This document shows, piece after piece, positions 1 to 6,441 of a DNA stretch of 14,578 bases; the first letter of the stretch is position 1; each line of letters begins with the position of its first letter. The notes under the pieces were generated by a model. That model searched no databases. It worked only from the letters and a program-made list of their open reading frames with translations, and was not told the DNA's origin. The stretch is from Synergistales bacterium (GTDB lineage: Bacteria; Synergistota; Synergistia; Synergistales; Synergistaceae), in NCBI GenBank assembly GCA_026002695.1, contig BOCB01000045.1, positions 1-14,578 on the forward strand, in the 5' to 3' direction. A program made the translations under genes and the position numbers.

Positions 1-1114
1 CGATGTCGTAAGGGTGACAGCCCTTCAGCACGTGAAAGACGACTCCTCCGAAATCGTCCCCGTTCAATCGCCCGCGAATATTATTTATCCGCCTGTCGTT
101 GTCTATGAACGTGGGACAGAGACAGCCCATGTGATAGCGCTGAGCCAGTGCCGACATCAGACCGAACTCCGACGCGTCGCCGTAAGTCACGGCGCCGGGC
201 AGGATGCGCTCCGACGAGCAGAGATCGTCGCCGGCAACCGCGAGCCCCGCCTCCTCCAGCAGCAGAGGCAGCTTGAAATTCGGGAAAAAAATCGGGGAAC
301 CGGCCAAGAATACCCGAGCTCGCCCGGCGCGATCCGGGCTTGACGCGCCGAGGACACGATCAGCCGCGGCGATCCAGCTCTCGGCTGAGTCCAGAAAGAA
401 TGTTCCGGCTATCAGCATGAACCAGAGGGACGCCAGCTTGCCGTCCCTTCTCAAAACAGCTAAGCGGTTCAGAGCCCGCCACGCGTCCTGATACAGTTCG
501 ACGGAGCGAATCAGTGATTTCCTGTCGATTTTTTTCCCGTTTCTCGCGGCGCCCTCAAGGAATTTTTTCAGGCGGAACACCTCTTCGAGCCACCGTTTTT
601 GTCCGTCGTCCCCCTCCTTAATGTGGGGCAGTTCGAGCCAGTGAACCCGCGAGGCGAAGGACGGGCCGAACCACGAGGCCATCTCGGGAAATTTAACGAC
701 CCAGTCGCATGTCGTCGGCAAAATCCAGCTCCCTTCCGAGCCGTCGTTTTCCGAACGAAGGGCGCCGAGCACGGCGCGGAGCATGGGGCACATCAGGGCC
801 GGGGTGCCCTGCGCGGCAAAGTTCCCGAGCGAGGCGGAGCCGCTCCAAATCTTGAGGGGATGGAAACCGGCGGCATGGATCAGCTCCACCGGCGCCTGTA
901 TGCAAAGCAGCTTTAATATTGGCCGCCCAACCCGTTCGGACACGGCCTCACCGTTCGCCCCCTCCTCCGCCAGTTTCAAAAAATATTCGTATCCGTCGGA
1001 ATAGTCCGGCCTCGAGCGCAGCAGGCCAAGCGTCTTGCTTACCTCGGAGGCCGCGCGCTCACGCGTTTTTTTTGCGATGCGCTCGTTCCTCTGCATGGAC
1101 TCTTCGGAGTTCAT
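1..1114 (-). CDS. 2-hydroxyacyl-CoA dehydratase / benzoyl-CoA reductase family (HgdB/BcrC-type) protein, 3' end missing
   Basis: An open frame of 371 codons starts at ATG 1114 and runs off the window start, so the C-terminus (by family length a few tens of residues) is missing. A GAGGGG ribosome site lies about 6 bases upstream, and the ATGA at 1114-1111 overlaps the stop of the preceding gene. Family marks in order are the APVELIHAAGFHPL segment (about residues 81-94), ALMCPM, TTCDWV (the conserved Cys-Asp), VFLAGSPIFFPNFK, GDDLCSSER, and finally GVVFHVLKGCHPYDI near the truncation. These match the HGD-D family, whose members hold a [4Fe-4S] or double-cubane cluster on conserved cysteines and carry out low-potential reductions or dehydrations powered by an ATP-dependent activator. 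The substrate cannot be read from the sequence. No activator (HgdC-type) or second subunit is visible, though either could lie beyond the window. It is the last visible gene of a cobalamin-riboswitch operon. Family assignment is strong; exact function is unknown. Confidence 0.88.
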   Translation of the reverse strand, partial: MNSEESMQRNERIAKKTRERAASEVSKTLGLLRSRPDYSDGYEYFLKLAEEGANGEAVSERVGRPILKLLCIQAPVELIHAAGFHPLKIWSGSASLGNFAAQGTPALMCPMLRAVLGALRSENDGSEGSWILPTTCDWVVKFPEMASWFGPSFASRVHWLELPHIKEGDDGQKRWLEEVFRLKKFLEGAARNGKKIDRKSLIRSVELYQDAWRALNRLAVLRRDGKLASLWFMLIAGTFFLDSAESWIAAADRVLGASSPDRAGRARVFLAGSPIFFPNFKLPLLLEEAGLAVAGDDLCSSERILPGAVTYGDASEFGLMSALAQRYHMGCLCPTFIDNDRRINNIRGRLNGDDFGGVVFHVLKGCHPYDI

Positions 1115-2064
1115 AACTTTCCCCTCGGCTGTTTCCTCAATCCGGCCGCGTATGCGCGGGACGACGAAAAGAGAGCGAGCCCCATGAACTTCAAACTGAG
1201 AGCGGCGTCGGAGGGGCAGGCTTCCGCGCACTGCCCGCAATCCAGACATTCCTCGCGCTGAACGTCGCTGTTTTGTCTTTCCATGTAAACCTCCCCGATA
1301 TCCATAGGACACGCGCGCCGGCAGCTGCCGCAGCCCGTACAGGCCGGCGGCTGTTTTACGAGCCTCAGCGCTGTAACGGGTTTTAAGATATGTATCATCG
1401 CGAGCAGCGGGCAGAAGATGCAGAAGAACCTCTCCTTAAAGAACATGCCGACAAGCATTATCCCCGTGATGACGATCAGCGCGGCGGACTGCCCGAGAGT
1501 GACCGCGTTGTCGAAGTTGAGCGCGAGGTACCGAGTCTCCCCGGCAAAGAGGGGCAGCAGTGATTTTCCGGGGCAGATATTGCAGAACGGCAGATAAAAA
1601 TCCCCGTGCAAAACGCCCGTAGTGATCAGCGGCGGCAATATAATCATATAGGCGATCAGCCCATATTTTACAAACCCCAGCAGCCGCATCGTCCGCGGGG
1701 TTATCTGCCTCTCCCGGATGCCGAGCCTGCGGCGCAGAGCGGTCAGCCAGTCCTGGAGCAGCCCGAACGGACAGATCCACCCGCACCACAGCTTGCCGAG
1801 TATCGCCGCAAGCGCCGCAAACACGGCAAACCAGCCAAGAGCGGGCAATAGTCCGGCGCCCGCGGCCATTGCGGCGTTCATGCCGAAGCCGATCTGTCCC
1901 TGGAGTCCCATAAGATAACAGACGCCGCCGCAGCCCGGCACGAAAGGACAGGAGAAACAGGGCAGCGCGGGACCGAGATAAATCCCCGCGCGGCCCCCAT
2001 ATGTCAGAACAAGGAAGCATAGATGCTGAACAGCGAGCCTGATCCGTCCCAATTTCATCGCCAT
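1111..2064 (-). CDS. NapH/NosR-like polytopic 4Fe-4S membrane protein
   Basis: This is a 317-residue protein. The start at ATG 2064 is chosen because an AGGAGG site lies 5 bases upstream; a longer frame to 2103 has no such support. Several membrane segments are visible (about 12-30, 66-90, 128-152 and 192-209). The protein is unusually rich in cysteine motifs: C36xxC39 with C45xxxC49, C94GWIC98P, C161xxC164P, C215xxC218P, and two ferredoxin-type 4Fe-4S sites, C242xxC245xxC248xxxC252P and C273xxC276xxC279xxxC283P, near the cytoplasmic C-terminus. The paired CxxxCP/CxxCP membrane motifs plus two ferredoxin sites are the hallmark of the NapH/NosR/CcoG group, which moves electrons across or along the membrane. 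The gene overlaps the upstream gene by 10 bases and the downstream gene by 4 (ATGA), so all three are probably translated as one unit. A likely role (inference) is passing electrons to the HGD-D-type protein or to a partner outside the cytoplasm. Confidence 0.88.
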   Translation of the reverse strand: MAMKLGRIRLAVQHLCFLVLTYGGRAGIYLGPALPCFSCPFVPGCGGVCYLMGLQGQIGFGMNAAMAAGAGLLPALGWFAVFAALAAILGKLWCGWICPFGLLQDWLTALRRRLGIRERQITPRTMRLLGFVKYGLIAYMIILPPLITTGVLHGDFYLPFCNICPGKSLLPLFAGETRYLALNFDNAVTLGQSAALIVITGIMLVGMFFKERFFCIFCPLLAMIHILKPVTALRLVKQPPACTGCGSCRRACPMDIGEVYMERQNSDVQREECLDCGQCAEACPSDAALSLKFMGLALFSSSRAYAAGLRKQPRGKL

Positions 2065-2888
2065 TGAAACCTCCTGTCCGCGCGCGCCACCAAGAGCAGG
2101 CACACAAACACCGCCGCCAGCAGGAGGGCTATTCCGGCGCTGAGGTTGAGGTTCCCGTAAAATTGCCGATATACCGGCAGATAAAAGCTGAGCGCGCCGT
2201 CGTTCTCCGGCGTCGAAACTTCGAAGACGAGGTCTTTCTTTGCGGTAGGGCCGCCTTTTCTCAGAGCGTCATCGTGAGGCGGCGTGTAGCTGTACTCTCC
2301 GCCATCGCCCGGCTCGATAATCGCCGACAGCGCCCCGTTTTCGTATACCCTCGCCAACTTCGACGCCGACTCCGGTATTATCCGAACAGGCATCCCCGTC
2401 TGCGCTCTGAAATAAGCCGCCGTGAGCTTGGAAATCGGCCAGTCCGGGGCGGCCGCGATGCGCTCGGCCTCGCCGTCAGCGTGTCCGGACTGGCCGTAGC
2501 AGGTTGTAATCGTCTGCGCGTAACATACGCGATCCCCGAAGCGAACTCTGGCGCGCAGATCTATCCGCTCCGTCCTGCCGCTGTAGATTACAATTTTCGC
2601 GTTTTCCCCGTCAGGAGGCATTTCTATTTTTTTGCGATACACCTCACCCGGGCCGGACGACCCGTATTCTCTGTAACTGCGCAGCGGCGACGAAATATAT
2701 ATGACGTCAATCTCGTCCGCGGAGGCTGCCTCCGGAAATACCAAGTCGAACGCGGCCGTCATGCCTGCGTCGGGCGTCCTGTCCTGACCTGACATACGCC
2801 ACCAGATAAAATCCATGCCGTTTCCCCAAGCCGCGCCGCAAACGCTCACCTGTAACAGAAGCGCGAGTATTGCCATTACCGTTCTCAT
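2055..2888 (-). CDS. Exported protein with C-terminal membrane anchor, unrecognised, B12-regulated
   Basis: This 277-residue protein is not recognised. ATG 2888 is chosen because it begins a typical signal peptide (MRTVMAILALLLQVSVC, then GAAWG as a likely cleavage region). The frame stays open further upstream to 2993, but that extension would run through the terminator hairpin. A G-rich stretch (GGGGGA) lies about 12 bases upstream, a loose ribosome site. The mature part (about 25-245) looks like beta-rich extracytoplasmic sequence with two close cysteines (C122, C130) and a GDGGEYSYTPPHDDAL segment (194-209). A single hydrophobic segment at about 249-268 is followed by the basic tail ARADRRFQWR, which would leave the bulk outside the membrane. 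It is the first gene after a cobalamin riboswitch and overlaps the Fe-S membrane gene. The signal peptide, Ig-like domain and C-terminal anchor layout resembles the extra components of nickel/cobalt uptake systems (DUF4198/NikK type), but this is only a weak resemblance. Confidence 0.8.
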   Translation of the reverse strand: MRTVMAILALLLQVSVCGAAWGNGMDFIWWRMSGQDRTPDAGMTAAFDLVFPEAASADEIDVIYISSPLRSYREYGSSGPGEVYRKKIEMPPDGENAKIVIYSGRTERIDLRARVRFGDRVCYAQTITTCYGQSGHADGEAERIAAAPDWPISKLTAAYFRAQTGMPVRIIPESASKLARVYENGALSAIIEPGDGGEYSYTPPHDDALRKGGPTAKKDLVFEVSTPENDGALSFYLPVYRQFYGNLNLSAGIALLLAAVFVCLLLVARADRRFQWR

Positions 2889-2925
2889 AAGAAGGCGCCA
2901 TCCCCCAATCGCCCGCTGTTTTCGG

Positions 2926-2967
2926 CAAAATAAAACAGACCTCACTGTATAATCCGTGAGGTCTGTT
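2926..2967 (-). terminator. Intrinsic terminator / riboswitch attenuator hairpin
   Basis: On the minus strand a perfect 12-bp stem (AACAGACCTCAC paired with GTGAGGTCTGTT, positions 2967-2956 and 2945-2934) encloses a 10-base loop. It is followed directly by TTTTATTTT. It lies between the cobalamin aptamer and the first gene of the operon, in the 5' leader, so it is best read as the riboswitch expression platform: ligand binding would favour termination. It would also stop transcripts reading through from fliK. On the plus strand the stem is not followed by a T run, so it acts in one direction only. Confidence 0.88.
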
Positions 2968-3025
2968 CCGAGTACAAACATATGAGACAGCATACGCCAT
3001 CTTTGCGCAGAACGCCCTCGCGTCG

Positions 3026-3171
3026 ATTCCGGCCTGTATGCTGACTTACGTTCAACCTACTCCCGCACCTTCCCGACCGTTTGTTTAAGGCCAGTGGTTT
3101 TTCGCGGTTTCGTTCCGATTACAGCAGCGGGGCTGTTCTGGATTCGCACCAGATTCCAATAGCGCCGGAAT
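3026..3171 (-). ncRNA. Cobalamin (B12) riboswitch aptamer
   Basis: Read on the minus strand, the conserved aptamer blocks occur in the correct order: GGTGCGAATCC (3150-3140), CCCGCTGCTGTAATCGG (about 3132-3116), CCACTGG (3097-3091), GGGAAGG (3074-3068) and the B12 box AAGTCAGCATACAGGCC (3047-3031). The closing P1 stem is a perfect 7-bp pair, ATTCCGG at 3171-3165 with CCGGAAT at 3032-3026, which sets the boundaries given. The length (146 nt) is on the short side for the class. It sits downstream of a strong promoter and upstream of a terminator hairpin, so it should repress the three-gene operon when cobalamin is plentiful. The preferred ligand form (adenosyl-, methyl- or hydroxocobalamin) cannot be read reliably by eye. 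Confidence 0.93.
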
Positions 3172-3190
3172 TATTAATTATTATGAGCTG

Positions 3191-3218
3191 ATTATATAGC
3201 AAGAACGCGTTTTGTCCA
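3191..3218 (-). promoter_or_regulatory. Sigma-70-type promoter for the riboswitch operon
   Basis: On the minus strand TGGACA (3218-3213) and a perfect TATAAT (3196-3191) are separated by 16 bases. The predicted start of transcription is near 3184, about 13 bases before the aptamer P1 stem. A short palindrome, GGCAATTTGCC on the minus strand (3231-3221), directly precedes the -35 box and could be a regulator site, but it is too short to assert. No intrinsic terminator for the flagellar operon was seen between the fliK stop (3270) and this promoter. Confidence 0.8.
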
Positions 3219-3269
3219 TAGGCAAATTGCCGCCCGTTCCTACGCGTCCTGCCGATAAAACCGCGTACC

Positions 3270-5066
3270 TTACGCGACCCAGTGAAGCAGACCTTTTTCG
3301 AGGTCAAGCCTCGCTATCTGCCTTGCTGATTCCTCTTCCTCATATGCCTCAATGCCGTTTATCTTGCGCTTGCCCTTTTGCGCGCCGTTTCCTCTGTTCC
3401 TCTGACTGTCCCTGTCCCCTATATCGACTGATATGCTCGACACGTGGATGCCCTGGGCTTCGAGGGAGGTTTTGAGCGCCTCGATGTGGGTCTGGAGCGT
3501 CTGTTTGAGCGCCTCGTTGTCGACTTTGAAGGCGGCCTCCACGCCCGAGGCTGTCGCGTGGAGCGAAACGTCTATCCGTCCGAGCGACGGCGGTTCGACG
3601 ACTATCCTTGCCTCGTCCACGCCGTCCTGCCTCATGAACTGCAAGACAGAGTTCAATCCGTCATCGAACGCGTTATCGGCAGCGAGTGTGTAGGCAAGAC
3701 CCGGGCGGGTCATCTCTCGCGTGTTAAGCGCGTTCTCGAAGTCGCGCTGTGCCGTTTGCGCGGTACCCCTGAGAATGTCATGTATCTCGTGCGCGAAGGA
3801 ACGCTCTGTTGCGTGAGCCGGCTTGCCGTCGCGCTCAACCTTGTCGGCTGTCTCCGTGTTTTTTGCCTTGACGTTCGCCGGCTTCCGGGACAGGAGATCC
3901 GTGTCGCTGTTTTTGCCGCCTTCATCCGATGTCCTCGCGCTGTTGTCATCCTTTGCCACGCCGGCGTTCGTCTGATTCACCGCCGTGTCCTGCCGCAACG
4001 TTTTGTCCCCTGTGTCCTCCGCCGCTCGGGGAAGGGGGTTGTCCTCCGTCTCTGAAGCGCTCACGATAAGCTCCTCGGGCACATCTTCGGCAAGCTGTTC
4101 CGCGAAATTCTTATCTTCCTTTGACGAAGCGTCATTTACATTGGCGCTGCCGCCCTTGTCCGTCCCTACGCTCGCTTGATTTACAGCCGCGTCCCGCCAT
4201 ACTTTGTCCTCGGCGCTGAGGGGTTTGTCCTCAGATTCGGAAGCCTCCGCAGTTTCGGCGGACAGCTCTCCGGCGGCGCTCTTTCCCTCCGCTATCAATG
4301 CATCGAGAAAGGAAACATCCTTGCTCGCTGCCGCTTCCGGATCAGCCTGAGTATCGGCGGCTCCTTTCCCGGGGACCCCGCTCTCCTCGAGTTTTTCGCG
4401 CTCTCTCGTCTCCTGCGTTGAGCTGGGGGCGTACTTCTGCATGAACTTGTCGATAAGCTCGTGAAGACCGTCGTCCTCGCCGAGTATGGCTTCAGGATTA
4501 AACCTGCTCTGTTTCGCGCGCCCAAGAAGCTCCTCGCTTATACCGGCGTCAAGAAGGGAAACGCCGTCTTTTGCGGCGTTCACCCGCTCCATTGCCAAGA
4601 TGTACGGAACGAGCTTCAGCGCGTCATCCTCAAGTACGGACGCTGAGGCGTCCTTTGTCAGAAGGCGGTCTTGTTTCGTAACGCCTTTGAGCGCGCCTTT
4701 TGACAATCTTTTCAGCTCCGCCGCCTTGTTGTCGTTTGTCAGCTGAACATCAGAGGCGTCCCCGTTTGTCGTCTCATTTGCCTCGGAAGCCGCAGCCTCT
4801 GCGGCTTCCTGCGGTGATTCGGCGATGTTCGCGATGTTCGCCTTTGATGGCGCTCCCTTCTCGTCGGGTGAAGCGTCCCGTGTTTTTTCCGTGCCGTTCC
4901 CGTTTTGATTTTTCAGGAAACTGGCGAAAGAGTTTTTCCCTGAGGAAGCGTCACCGCGAACGGCATCAGCTCTTGACGAAAAACCGGAGTCCGTGCCGCG
5001 CAAATTCCGCGAACTCGGAAGCGGAGGCGCTACATCCTGCGCTGTGTTGCTGAGCATAACAGCCAT
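3270..5066 (-). CDS. fliK: Flagellar hook-length control protein FliK
   Basis: This 598-residue protein is the secreted molecular ruler that sets hook length and switches the export gate from rod/hook to filament substrates. ATG 5066 is chosen over the ATG at 5072 because AGGAG (5078-5074) is 7 bases from the former and only 1 from the latter. The N-terminal three quarters are low-complexity, rich in Ala, Ser, Asp, Glu and Lys, as in other FliK proteins. The conserved C-terminal hook domain covers about residues 460-550 and contains VVEPPSLGRIDVSL (491-504 counted from 5072; the PxLGxxxV motif), followed by a basic tail. The middle holds an imperfect internal duplication (about 278-322 and 338-389). 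The gene is the last of the flagellar block, 31 bases after the ylxF-like gene. The usual followers (flgD, flgE) are absent here. Its place after fliJ and ylxF is the same as in the Bacillus fla/che operon. Confidence 0.93.
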   Translation of the reverse strand: MAVMLSNTAQDVAPPLPSSRNLRGTDSGFSSRADAVRGDASSGKNSFASFLKNQNGNGTEKTRDASPDEKGAPSKANIANIAESPQEAAEAAASEANETTNGDASDVQLTNDNKAAELKRLSKGALKGVTKQDRLLTKDASASVLEDDALKLVPYILAMERVNAAKDGVSLLDAGISEELLGRAKQSRFNPEAILGEDDGLHELIDKFMQKYAPSSTQETREREKLEESGVPGKGAADTQADPEAAASKDVSFLDALIAEGKSAAGELSAETAEASESEDKPLSAEDKVWRDAAVNQASVGTDKGGSANVNDASSKEDKNFAEQLAEDVPEELIVSASETEDNPLPRAAEDTGDKTLRQDTAVNQTNAGVAKDDNSARTSDEGGKNSDTDLLSRKPANVKAKNTETADKVERDGKPAHATERSFAHEIHDILRGTAQTAQRDFENALNTREMTRPGLAYTLAADNAFDDGLNSVLQFMRQDGVDEARIVVEPPSLGRIDVSLHATASGVEAAFKVDNEALKQTLQTHIEALKTSLEAQGIHVSSISVDIGDRDSQRNRGNGAQKGKRKINGIEAYEEEESARQIARLDLEKGLLHWVA

Positions 5067-5097
5067 TGTCATTCTCCTCTCAAAGGGATAAAGGGGA

Positions 5098-5850
5098 TTA
5101 TTTGGAGCCGCCCTTATCCTTATTCCTGCTCTTGTAGAGAGTTGTCAGCCGTTCCGTCAGCCCTGCAGCTTTTTCAGCCTCCATGCGCCCTAAAATATTT
5201 GCTCTCGTATCCTCCGGCAGCCCGTCCAATATCGCCACCGAGAGGTTTGGATTAAGCTTTTCGAGTATCCCCGCCGCGTTGCGGACGGACATCTGATTAA
5301 AGGTGTTCACTATCTCCTTTATGTCCTCCTGCTGCGAGGGTGTCGGCGCTGCCGCATCCTGATCGCCGGACATATCGCTCGACAAAGCCTCTAACTTTTT
5401 CGCAAGCTCCTCTCTCTCATAGTCCAGATCCTGCTCTTTCACGGTGAGATCTTTGGATACCTTCTCTATCGACCTCTTGTACTCGTCGAGCGAGCGAACT
5501 TCCGCAGCTATCCGCCTGTCCCACTCCTCGTTCTCTATCCGGCGGCGCTCCTCAGGTGTCAGCGAATAGGTATCCGGTATTGCGAGCGCCTCCCGCAAGT
5601 CGTTGCCAACGAGCGGCAATTTAGGTATCACGGGATAAACATACGGCCTGAGATCCATCGCCCCGCTTGCCTGAACTCCGGCAGCCGCTCCTGCCGCGAG
5701 TATTGCCAATAAAATAAGAAAACCGCAGCCTTTCCCTTTTTTCTTTTTCTTCCCGTCCTTTTTTTTAGCGAGTGCGGACGCGGGCGCGGATTCGGGGGCT
5801 GCGGGGTTCTCTTCCTCTCTGTTTCTCTCTCTGTCTAACTCTTCAGCCAT
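5098..5850 (-). CDS. ylxF: YlxF/MotE-like flagellar membrane protein (MgtE-N-like domain)
   Basis: This 250-residue protein starts at ATG 5850, with AAGGG about 9 bases upstream; an in-frame TTG at 5856 is possible but overlaps the previous stop. It has a charged N-terminus with a dense lysine run (about 29-40), one membrane segment (about 43-62), a predicted coiled coil (about 100-160) and a C-terminal helical domain (about 174-240) resembling the N-terminal domain of MgtE (VRNAAGILEKLNPNLSVAIL, then LPEDTRANILGRM). Proteins of this layout in flagellar operons are YlxF of Bacillus, FlbB of spirochaetes and MotE of alphaproteobacteria; FlbB and MotE act at the stator or periplasmic collar. 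It lies between the transglycosylase and fliK, matching the YlxF position. It is not a magnesium channel, since the transport domain is absent. The precise role is inferred from family and context. Confidence 0.83.
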   Translation of the reverse strand: MAEELDRERNREEENPAAPESAPASALAKKKDGKKKKKGKGCGFLILLAILAAGAAAGVQASGAMDLRPYVYPVIPKLPLVGNDLREALAIPDTYSLTPEERRRIENEEWDRRIAAEVRSLDEYKRSIEKVSKDLTVKEQDLDYEREELAKKLEALSSDMSGDQDAAAPTPSQQEDIKEIVNTFNQMSVRNAAGILEKLNPNLSVAILDGLPEDTRANILGRMEAEKAAGLTERLTTLYKSRNKDKGGSK

Positions 5851-5852
5851 TG

Positions 5853-6440
5853 TCAATCGCCCTTGGAGTATTTTCTATACAGAGCAAGCACGTTTTTGAC
5901 GTAGCGCTGCGTCTCGGGAAACGGAGGTATCCCGCCATACGAATCGACTCGCGCCGACCCGGCGTTGTAGGCCGCCAAGGTTCGTTCATAGTCCCCGTCA
6001 TATTTATCGGCCAATTGAGCGAGATATTTTACCCCTCCCTCAATATTTCTCTTAGGATCCTGCGGATTGACTCCAAGCCCCCTGGCTGTTCCGGGCATGA
6101 GCTGCATCAGACCGATAGCGCCGGCGCTCGATACGGCGTTCGGATTGCCGCCGGACTCCATGCGCATAACCGCCCGCGCGAGATCGGGGTCGATGCCGTA
6201 CTTCCGGCTCATATCCTGAAGGTGCGGCTCCCACATAGCGAGACGCTCGGCTACAGTGTCAGGCACATCCGCCTTCTGAACCGGCTCGTCGGAGCCAAAA
6301 GCGCCGTAAGGATCGTCAAGAGCCTCTTCCAGCACAGTCTCAAAGCGCTCCGCCGCCTCAGGCTGCGTCGGAGGGACGGGATTCAGCATCGCCTCTATTT
6401 CCTTTATGCGCGACATCACGCGAGATACTCCCTCTAACAT
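5853..6440 (-). CDS. Lytic transglycosylase (SLT family) in flagellar operon, no signal peptide
   Basis: This 195-residue protein starts at ATG 6440, with a GGGAGGG site 6 bases upstream, 1 base after the fliJ stop. The C-terminal part (about 70-190) is a soluble lytic transglycosylase domain: catalytic Glu95 in MRMESGGNP, GAIGLMQLMPGTA (107-119), AAYNAGSARV (156-165) and PETQRYVKNVL (175-185). Such enzymes cut peptidoglycan between MurNAc and GlcNAc, here probably to let the growing rod pass through the wall, the job done by the muramidase domain of FlgJ in other bacteria. The N-terminal 65 residues (MLEGVSRVMSRIKEIEAML, then an acidic linker) contain no hydrophobic signal segment. The flagellar type III system is the obvious export route (inference). 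Its stop overlaps the possible TTG start of the next gene, so the genes are coupled. Confidence 0.92.
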   Translation of the reverse strand: MLEGVSRVMSRIKEIEAMLNPVPPTQPEAAERFETVLEEALDDPYGAFGSDEPVQKADVPDTVAERLAMWEPHLQDMSRKYGIDPDLARAVMRMESGGNPNAVSSAGAIGLMQLMPGTARGLGVNPQDPKRNIEGGVKYLAQLADKYDGDYERTLAAYNAGSARVDSYGGIPPFPETQRYVKNVLALYRKYSKGD

Positions 6441-6441
6441 C

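Noticed and set aside
599..1116. Plus-strand reading frames over 599-1116
   Set aside because: They are shadows of the HGD-D-type gene, whose minus-strand frame is open over the whole 1-1114 region with clear family motifs.
2065..2103. Longer start for the Fe-S membrane protein
   Set aside because: The internal ATG at 2064 has AGGAGG at ideal distance, while the upstream start lies well inside the preceding gene.
2055..2888. Lipoprotein reading of the exported protein (Cys17)
   Set aside because: The residues before the cysteine (VSV) do not fit a lipobox, which needs a small residue such as Gly, Ala or Ser directly before it.
2946..2953. TGTATAAT as a plus-strand promoter element
   Set aside because: It is the loop of the terminator hairpin, with no plus-strand gene downstream.
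2889..2993. Longer start for the exported protein
   Set aside because: These codons run through the terminator hairpin and leader and would bury the signal peptide; the start at 2888 gives a normal signal peptide.
3444..4055. Long plus-strand reading frame (203 codons) opposite fliK
   Set aside because: It is antisense to a well supported fliK, its product looks like reversed low-complexity coding (Arg/Val-rich), and no ribosome site or family match is seen.
5098..5850. Magnesium transporter MgtE
   Set aside because: Only the MgtE-N-like helical domain is present, behind one membrane segment; CBS and transport domains are absent and the context is flagellar.
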